Shown here: one piece after another, positions 15,478-20,400 of the stretch
Position numbering within the stretch: position 1 is the first letter of the stretch
How the letters are laid out: every line of letters begins with the position of its first letter
Source: Clostridia bacterium
GTDB lineage: Bacteria; Bacillota; DSM-521; Neomoorellales; Neomoorellaceae
Length of the DNA: 20,400 nucleotides
Assembly (NCBI GenBank): GCA_030445875.1
Contig: JASUSX010000007.1
Span: forward strand, 1-20,400
Reading direction: 5' to 3'
The notes under the pieces: model-generated
Told to the model about the DNA's origin: nothing
Seen by the model: the letters and a program-made list of their open reading frames with translations, nothing else
Database searches by the model: none
Program-made: the position numbers and the translations under genes

Positions 15478-15774
15478 ATGGCAGCAAAGGATTTACCGCT
15501 GGTACCAGGGGCCCGGCCAGGGAGCATGGCCGCGGCGGCGGCCATGGAGCGCATCCGCGAACAGCGGCCGGCCATCGATAAAGAAAAGTGCAACCTCTGC
15601 CGCGAGTGCCTGCTTTATTGCCCGGACGCGGCCCTGGCGATAGCCGGGGGGGAGGTCAGGCTAGAGCTGCGGTTTTGTAAAGGGTGCGGCATCTGCGCCC
15701 GCGAGTGTCCCGCCCGGGCGATTACCATGGTGCCGGAGTACGCCGGCGACCGAGGATTGGTAGGAGAGGAGTGA
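15478..15774 (+). CDS. 2-oxoacid:ferredoxin oxidoreductase delta subunit (2x[4Fe-4S])
   Basis: A 98-residue ferredoxin-type subunit of four-subunit 2-oxoacid oxidoreductases. It passes electrons from the catalytic subunits to external ferredoxin. Two clusters are visible: Cys38, 41, 44, 48 and Cys67, 70, 73, 77 (CxxCxxCxxxC each). The 30-residue N-terminal extension is common in delta subunits. ATG 15478 has AGGAGG at 15465-15470 with 7 nt spacing. It is the first gene of the sigma-54 operon; the alpha subunit starts 6 bp after its stop. Confidence 0.93.
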   Translation: MAAKDLPLVPGARPGSMAAAAAMERIREQRPAIDKEKCNLCRECLLYCPDAALAIAGGEVRLELRFCKGCGICARECPARAITMVPEYAGDRGLVGEE

Positions 15775-15780
15775 AGGATT

Positions 15781-16941
15781 TTGCGCCAGTTGTTGAACGG
15801 TAACGAGGCTGCCGCCCATGCCGCCCGCCTGGCCCGGGTGGAGGTCCTGGCCTCCTACCCCATCACCCCGGCGGCGCCGGCCATGGAAAAGATAACCCAA
15901 TTTATAGCTGAGGGGAGCCTGAAGGCTAGATTTATCCGGGTAGAATCCGACCACAGCGCCATGGCGGCCGCCCTGGGGGCGTCCCTGGCCGGGGCGCGCC
16001 CTTTCCTGATTACCAATTCCCAGGGTCTGGCCTATATGAGCGAGGTCCTCTACCACACCTCCGGCCTGCGCCAGCCGGTGGTCATGGCCGTCGTCAACCG
16101 CGCCCTGGCCGCACCCCACAGCCGCTTCCCGGAACAAGGCGACGCGGTGGCCCAGGAGGCGGCCGGATGGATCCAGCTTTTCTGCGAGAACAACCAGGAG
16201 GTCCTGGACAGCCTTTTGCAGGCCTTTCGCCTGGGGGAAGACGAGGGGGTGCGCCTGCCGGTGATGGTCAATTATGAGGGTTATATCCAGTCCCACACCA
16301 GGGAGACGGTGGACCTGCCGCAACAGGAAGAGATCGACGGCTTCCTCCCCCTGATGCGGCGGCCGGCCCTGGATGTGGCGAACCCCATGGCTGTCAACAC
16401 GGTGGCCGGCCCGGAGCTGTATATGGACTTTAAGTACCACCAGGACGCCGCCCTGCAGCAGGCTGCCGCCGTCCTGGAGGAAGTGAGCGCGGCCTATGCC
16501 CGGCTGACCGGCCGCGATTGGGGTGGCCCGGTGGCAGGCTACCGCCTGGAGGATGCCGAGGTGGTGCTGGTAGCCATGGGCTCCCTGGTGAGCACGGCGC
16601 GGATTGCCGTGGACGCGTTAAGGGAAGAAGGGGAAAAGGCCGGTTTGCTCAAAATCCGCCTCTTCCGGCCCTTCCCGGCAGTGGCGGTGCGGCAGGGTTT
16701 GCCGGCCGCCAGGGCCATAGTGGCCCTGGACAAAAACATCGTCTACGGGGTGGGCGGCGCCCTGGGGCGGGAGCTACGGGCCAGCCTGTACGGACACGCA
16801 AGCGTCCCCGTATTCAGTTACATCCTGGGCCTGGGGGGCCGCGACGCAGGCGTGGCCGACCTGGCCCAGATTTACCGGCAGGTCCGGGAAAATATGGTGG
16901 CCGGCTTAACTCCAGCAGCCTATCAATGGTACGGCCTGTAG
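15781..16941 (+). CDS. 2-oxoacid:ferredoxin oxidoreductase alpha subunit (PorA-like)
   Basis: A 386-residue alpha subunit, closest by my reading to pyruvate-type PorA. It starts with LLNGNEAAAHAARLARVEVLASYPITPAAP, the standard opening, and continues with VESDHSAMAAALGASLAGARPFLITNSQGLAYM. Then come NRALAAPHSRFPEQGDAVAQEAAGWIQLFCENNQEVLD and LPVMVNYEGYIQSHT, all PorA landmarks. The C-terminal transketolase-like domain contains VVLVAMGSLVSTARIAVDALREEG and ALDKNIVYGVGGALGREL. With the beta subunit it forms the thiamine-diphosphate active site that decarboxylates a 2-oxoacid to acyl-CoA. The start is TTG 15781 after GGAGAGGAG. The true substrate need not be pyruvate. Confidence 0.93.
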   Translation: MRQLLNGNEAAAHAARLARVEVLASYPITPAAPAMEKITQFIAEGSLKARFIRVESDHSAMAAALGASLAGARPFLITNSQGLAYMSEVLYHTSGLRQPVVMAVVNRALAAPHSRFPEQGDAVAQEAAGWIQLFCENNQEVLDSLLQAFRLGEDEGVRLPVMVNYEGYIQSHTRETVDLPQQEEIDGFLPLMRRPALDVANPMAVNTVAGPELYMDFKYHQDAALQQAAAVLEEVSAAYARLTGRDWGGPVAGYRLEDAEVVLVAMGSLVSTARIAVDALREEGEKAGLLKIRLFRPFPAVAVRQGLPAARAIVALDKNIVYGVGGALGRELRASLYGHASVPVFSYILGLGGRDAGVADLAQIYRQVRENMVAGLTPAAYQWYGL

Positions 16942-16958
16942 GGCGGAGGTGAGAAGAT

Positions 16959-17831
16959 ATGGAACTTATTAACTCCTTAGCCGCAGTACCGGACACCGAG
17001 CTTTTCACCGGCGGCCACGGGGGCTGCCGGGGTTGCGGGGCCGCCCTGGCAGCACGCCAGGCCATGAAGGCCCTTGGCCCCCGCACCATCATTACCATAC
17101 CCGCTTCCTGTATGGCTACCATCGGCGGTTCGGGTTTGACCACCGCCTGGGAAATACCTTTTTACCATTCCCTGTTTGAATGTGCCCCGGCTGTCGCTTC
17201 CGGCATCCGCGCCGCCCTGGACATCCAGGGGATAGAGGACGTCAACGTGGTTTCCTGGGCCGGGGACGCCGGCACGGCGGACATCGGCTTTCAGTCCCTG
17301 ACGGGTGCGGCCGAACGCCAGGAGAATATCATCCATGTTTGTTACGACAATGAGACCTACATGAATACCGGCGGTCAAGCCGGCAGCGCCACTCCGTACC
17401 TGGCGGCCACGCCGGACACGCCGGCCGGGAAACCGACCCCCCGCAAGGATATGCTGGCCATCATGGCCGCCCATCGCCCGGCCTACCTGGCCACTGCTTC
17501 CGTCGCCTACCCCCTGGACCTGATTCAGAAATTCCAGCGGGCCAGGGAGATAGAGGGCTTCCGCTACATCCACATCCTGGCCCCCTGTTTCAAGGGGTGG
17601 GGCATCAAGGAGGACCAGACGGTACAGCTCGCCCGGATAGCCGTGGAGTGCGGCCTGTGGCAGCTTTACGAAGAGGTCGACGGCCGGCGCCGGGTGACTG
17701 TTATCCCGGAGCGGCGGCTGCCGGTGCGGGAGTACCTGCGGCTGCAGGGGCGTTTCCAGACCATGGATGAAGCAACCATCGCGGCATTGCAGGCCGCAGT
17801 CGACCGCCGCTGGCAGGAGGTGCCATCATGA
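16959..17831 (+). CDS. 2-oxoacid:ferredoxin oxidoreductase beta subunit (PorB-like)
   Basis: A 290-residue thiamine-diphosphate subunit. The cofactor motif is GDAGTADIG (102-110), where most relatives have GDGG, continuing to YDNETYMNTGGQ (129-140). The [4Fe-4S] ligands expected for PorB are present: Cys23 and Cys26 in CRGC, Cys51 in PASCMAT and Cys210 in LAPCFKGW. Length is normal for the family. ATG 16959 is preceded by GGAGGT (about 16945-16950), and its stop overlaps the gamma subunit start as ATGA, so translation is coupled. It shares the alpha subunit's role; the Gly-to-Ala change in the cofactor motif is mild. Confidence 0.93.
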   Translation: MELINSLAAVPDTELFTGGHGGCRGCGAALAARQAMKALGPRTIITIPASCMATIGGSGLTTAWEIPFYHSLFECAPAVASGIRAALDIQGIEDVNVVSWAGDAGTADIGFQSLTGAAERQENIIHVCYDNETYMNTGGQAGSATPYLAATPDTPAGKPTPRKDMLAIMAAHRPAYLATASVAYPLDLIQKFQRAREIEGFRYIHILAPCFKGWGIKEDQTVQLARIAVECGLWQLYEEVDGRRRVTVIPERRLPVREYLRLQGRFQTMDEATIAALQAAVDRRWQEVPS

Positions 17832-18232
17832 TTGAGATTCGCTTCCACGGCCGCTATGGCCAGCCTGTGGCCGCCCTGGCGGGAAAAGTAGCGCAGGCTG
17901 CCCTGGCGGCGGGGAAATACGTGCAGGTCTTTGACAGCTTCGGTGCCTACCGGCCCGGAGCCCCGCTGCAGACTACCGTCCGGGTGGACGGCGGTTTTAT
18001 CCGCGTCCGTGCGGCCAATGCCAGCCAGCCCGACGTGGTGGTGGTGCTGGACAACAGCCTGCTGGCCGTGACGGATGTTACCAGAGGATTAAAGGTAGGT
18101 GGCGCGGTGCTGGCCGCCGGCATCGGGCCGGAAGCCCTGGGGGAAAAGGGCAAGAGGTTCAGCTTTGTGGCGGTGGACACAGCCGGGGATAGGCAGGAGG
18201 CTGTTCTTAAGGCCCTGGAGGAGTTCCTATGA
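17828..18232 (+). CDS. Short, divergent gamma subunit of the 2-oxoacid oxidoreductase
   Basis: A 134-residue protein of the PorG/KorC family, which contacts CoA in the complex. It begins IEIRFHGRYGQPVAALAGKVAQAAL, where relatives have HGRGGQG; the glycine-rich loop is altered. AQVFDSFGAYRPGAP-type text follows (YVQVFDSFGAYRPGAPLQTTVRV), then PDVVVVLDNSLL. Family members are usually about 170-190 residues; this one lacks most of the C-terminal helical segment that normally includes a conserved NxxxLG stretch. No frameshift is evident: the stop overlaps the next start as ATGA, so the short form seems real. It may give a complex with altered CoA binding or acceptor use; this is inference. Confidence 0.85.
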   Translation: MIEIRFHGRYGQPVAALAGKVAQAALAAGKYVQVFDSFGAYRPGAPLQTTVRVDGGFIRVRAANASQPDVVVVLDNSLLAVTDVTRGLKVGGAVLAAGIGPEALGEKGKRFSFVAVDTAGDRQEAVLKALEEFL

Positions 18233-19401
18233 ATTTTCTGATGCAATCCCTGGCCCTGGCGGCCGGTAAGGAGCAGGTGGTGCCGGGGGAAGAGATAACC
18301 ATCAACGTTGACCTCATCCTGGGCCATGACGGTAGCGCTGGCAAGGTTCTGGCTGCCTGGCCGGACGGCGGGAAGGTAGCCTTTCCCGAACGGGTTGTTT
18401 TTACCTTGGACCACGCCCTGCCAGCGCCCACGGTGGCCAGCCGGCAGCTCCACCGGGAAATGCAGGCCTTCGCCCGGCGGCAGGGTATCCACCTCTTCGC
18501 CCGGGGCGATGGGGTACTGCACCAGGTGGTGGCGGAAAGGTTTGCCCCCCGGGCCGGGATGGTCATCGCCGGTGCTGACGGCCATGTGGCTACGGCCGGG
18601 GCCTTCGGGGCTATCGCCTTCTCCTTAACCCCCGCCGACCTGGTACCGGTGCTCCTTACCGGGCGGCTCTCCTTAAAGGTGCCGGAAACGGTAACTGTAG
18701 CGATCCAGGGACGTTTGCCAGCCGGGGTGACGCCCCGGGACCTGGGCCTGGAACTCTTGCGCCGGCTGGGCAATGGCCTCCTGCAGGGCAAAGCCCTTTT
18801 GCTCCAGGGTGAAGGCGTCTGGCAGCTTTCGCCGGCCGGCCGCATGGGCGTCTGCAACTTCATAGGCGAGATGGGCGGCGTCACCGGCCTGATTGTGTCG
18901 CCGGGGCAAGAAGCTGGGGCTGATTTAAGCCTTGACGCTACTACCCTGGAACCCCTGGTGGCCTGCCCGCCGGCACCGGCCAACGTCCATCCTTTATTTG
19001 CAGTGGCAGGCCTGCCCCTGACCCAGGTCCTGGTCGGGGGCTGCGGCAGCGGTCGCCTGGAGGACATGGAAGCCCTGGCGGAAGGGCTGGCCGGGAGGCC
19101 GGTCCATAGGGATGTAACCCTGCTGGTAGTACCGGCCTCCCGGGCTGTGCTGGAGGAGATGGAAGCCCGGGGCCTGGGGAAAGACCTGCGGCAGCAGGGG
19201 GCCATTATCCTGCCTCCTGGCTGTGGCCCCTGCCCGGGCCAGCACGCCGGCCTGCTGGCTCCCGGCGACCGGGCCCTGGCGGCTACCGTTCGCAATACCC
19301 CCGGCCGTATGGGTTCGGCGGAGGCGGAGATTTACCTGGCCTCCCCCCGGACGGCAGGCCTGGCAGCAGCCGCGGGGGCTATAGTTGCAGGGAACGCTTA
19401 A
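18229..19401 (+). CDS. Aconitase/LeuC-superfamily dehydratase large subunit, divergent
   Basis: A 390-residue protein recognisably of the isopropylmalate/homoaconitate isomerase large-subunit family. The three [4Fe-4S] ligands are kept: Cys272 in GGCGSGRLEDM, Cys332 and Cys335 in PGCGPC. The DH pair (Asp61-His62) and the arginine loop RNTPGRMGSAEAEIYLASP are also kept. Other active-site text differs: GADGHVATAG replaces the usual GxDSHT, and GGCGSGR replaces GSCTNGR. The family reaction is stereospecific hydro-lyase isomerisation of a tri- or dicarboxylic acid. No small subunit (LeuD-like swivel domain) is in the window; it may lie beyond the right edge. ATG 18229 overlaps the gamma subunit stop (ATGA), tying it to the oxidoreductase. 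Substrate unknown; leucine synthesis is unlikely given the context. Confidence 0.88.
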   Translation: MNFLMQSLALAAGKEQVVPGEEITINVDLILGHDGSAGKVLAAWPDGGKVAFPERVVFTLDHALPAPTVASRQLHREMQAFARRQGIHLFARGDGVLHQVVAERFAPRAGMVIAGADGHVATAGAFGAIAFSLTPADLVPVLLTGRLSLKVPETVTVAIQGRLPAGVTPRDLGLELLRRLGNGLLQGKALLLQGEGVWQLSPAGRMGVCNFIGEMGGVTGLIVSPGQEAGADLSLDATTLEPLVACPPAPANVHPLFAVAGLPLTQVLVGGCGSGRLEDMEALAEGLAGRPVHRDVTLLVVPASRAVLEEMEARGLGKDLRQQGAIILPPGCGPCPGQHAGLLAPGDRALAATVRNTPGRMGSAEAEIYLASPRTAGLAAAAGAIVAGNA

Positions 19402-19605
19402 AAGCGAACCGCTGGGATTAAATGCAGGGAGCGGTCCGGGCTGCCGTGCTTTACCCAGGCCTGCGGAATCTGATCGCTGCCCGGCAGCAAATGGTAGCCA
19501 AGAAAAGGAGGTGGTCGCCGGAATTTAGCCAATTTAATATATCATCCCGAGAACGTGGTTAATTTTGAAAGCGGGTACAGAATACAGCTACGAGGAGGGT
19601 TATAA
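19402..19605 (+). other. Spacer before the carrier gene
   Basis: This 204-bp spacer holds a near-perfect palindrome GCTGCC-C-GGCAGC (19476-19488) and an AGGAGGTGG (19505-19513) that resembles a ribosome binding site but leads to no usable frame. I see no T-tract terminator, so the carrier may still be co-transcribed. Confidence 0.5.
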
Positions 19606-20400
19606 ATGGAGGGCCTTGTTCCGGTAATATCCCTGATAGCCCTGATAATAGCCATCATCATCAGTGTTACCACCTCCCTGAATATCGGCACCCTGGCCAT
19701 GGGCTTATCCCTGTTAGTGGGCTATTATATCGGCGGGCAAAAAATCGATGCTATCCTCAAAGGCTATCCCACCAGCCTCTTTATCATGCTGGCCGGGGTG
19801 ACTTACCTCTTTGCCATCGCCCAGGTGAATGGCACCCTGGAGAAGATCACCAAATACGCCGTCAAAGCCGTCCGCGGTAATGTCGCCCTGCTACCCATCG
19901 TCTTTTTCTTCGTTGCCTTTGGCCTGTCGGCCATGGGACCCGGCCAGATCACCATCTCCGCCCTGATGGCCGCGCCGGCCATGCTCCTGGCGGAGGAAGT
20001 GGGCATCTCGCCGCTCCTTATGGCCCTGGTGGTCGGTAACGGCGCCCAGGCCGGGGCCATGTCGCCCATAGCGCCGCCGGGGATCATTACCGCCGGCTTA
20101 ACCCAGAAGATGGGCCTGACAGGGGTCAGCGGCGTCCTCTGGCTGAACATGTTTATCGGCCATGTGGCTGTTGCCATTATCGCCTACGTCCTCTTCGGCG
20201 GCCTTAAACTCCTGCGGGTCAAGGATTCCGGCCAGCGCCAGACCCTGATGAACATGCAGGTGGAACCCTTTACCCAGCAGCAGATTACGACCATTATCGG
20301 CATCGCCGTCCTGATTATCGGCGCCCTTTTCTTCAAGTTGGATATCGGCTTTGGCGCCTTCCTCATCGGTGCTGTCCTTTCCTTGCTGAAGGTTGCCGAC
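19606..20400 (+). CDS. MatC-type dicarboxylate carrier, N-terminal 265 residues (partial)
   Basis: The open frame from ATG 19606 (GGAGGG at 19594-19599, 6 nt spacing) runs off the right edge. It encodes a very hydrophobic protein with about seven membrane segments in the visible part, starting VISLIALIIAIIISVTTSLNIGTLAMGLSLLVGYYIGG. The text GPGQITISALMAAPAMLLAEEVGISPLLMALVVGNGAQAGAMSPIAPPGII fits the MatC_N (malonate/dicarboxylate carrier) family within the ion-transporter superfamily. It probably imports a di- or tricarboxylate for the preceding enzymes; the exact substrate cannot be read. A 204-bp gap separates it from the dehydratase gene on the same strand. Confidence 0.88.
   Translation, partial: MEGLVPVISLIALIIAIIISVTTSLNIGTLAMGLSLLVGYYIGGQKIDAILKGYPTSLFIMLAGVTYLFAIAQVNGTLEKITKYAVKAVRGNVALLPIVFFFVAFGLSAMGPGQITISALMAAPAMLLAEEVGISPLLMALVVGNGAQAGAMSPIAPPGIITAGLTQKMGLTGVSGVLWLNMFIGHVAVAIIAYVLFGGLKLLRVKDSGQRQTLMNMQVEPFTQQQITTIIGIAVLIIGALFFKLDIGFGAFLIGAVLSLLKVAD

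Noticed and set aside
18207..19295. Minus-strand open frame of 362 codons opposite the LeuC-like gene
   Set aside because: The product is Arg/Pro/Ser-rich with no domain, and the plus strand has coupled, motif-bearing genes.
1..20400. CRISPR arrays, tRNA or rRNA genes, insertion sequences
   Set aside because: No spaced direct-repeat arrays, cloverleaf-forming tRNA sequence, rRNA sequence or transposase-like frame was seen.

Overview
The window looks like chromosomal DNA of a thermophilic, strictly anaerobic Firmicute close to Moorella. This is inferred from the GC-rich coding sequence, strong AGGAGG-type ribosome binding sites with frequent TTG/GTG starts, a selenocysteine formate dehydrogenase with a Moorella-like SECIS core (GGUCU loop), ferredoxin-linked 2-oxoacid oxidoreductase genes and a sigma-54 activator with a PrpR-type sensor. 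The species cannot be fixed from the sequence alone.

Layout. (1) 1-2466 is accessory: the tail of a probable antitoxin overlapping a PIN-domain toxin gene; a minus-strand DUF815-type AAA ATPase gene broken by one in-frame TAA; and what may be remnants of a nucleotidyltransferase/HepT pair. (2) 2466-6813 carries an exported FAD-dependent oxidoreductase, an S41 C-terminal processing protease and an FMN-dependent alpha-hydroxy-acid oxidase family protein with an N-terminal four-cysteine motif. (3) 6814-12422 is a formate dehydrogenase cluster: a NuoE-like subunit, a NuoF-like subunit and a NuoG/FdhA catalytic subunit of 898 residues. The catalytic subunit is read through a UGA codon at 10727-10729 as selenocysteine, with a SECIS hairpin 13 nt downstream. 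A bidirectional terminator closes it. (4) 12421-12919 (minus) is a RelE-like toxin and its antitoxin with their own promoter. (5) 13013-14998 (minus) encodes a sigma-54 enhancer-binding protein (PrpR_N-PAS-AAA-Fis).

(6) Divergent from that regulator, 15352-15367 is a consensus-perfect -24/-12 sigma-54 promoter. It heads a tightly packed operon: por/kor-type delta, alpha, beta and an abnormally short gamma subunit, then a divergent LeuC/aconitase-family large subunit. A MatC-type dicarboxylate carrier follows and runs off the window end.

The two metabolic blocks fit an acetogen-like anaerobe: the formate dehydrogenase interconverts CO2 and formate using NAD(P)H and possibly ferredoxin, and the 2-oxoacid oxidoreductase generates acyl-CoA and reduced ferredoxin. 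The most intriguing part is region 5-6. There, one inducible unit combines a ligand-sensing sigma-54 activator, a dehydratase, a ferredoxin-dependent 2-oxoacid oxidoreductase and a carboxylate carrier. This suggests a dedicated pathway for an imported di- or tricarboxylic acid that I do not recognise as a described system.
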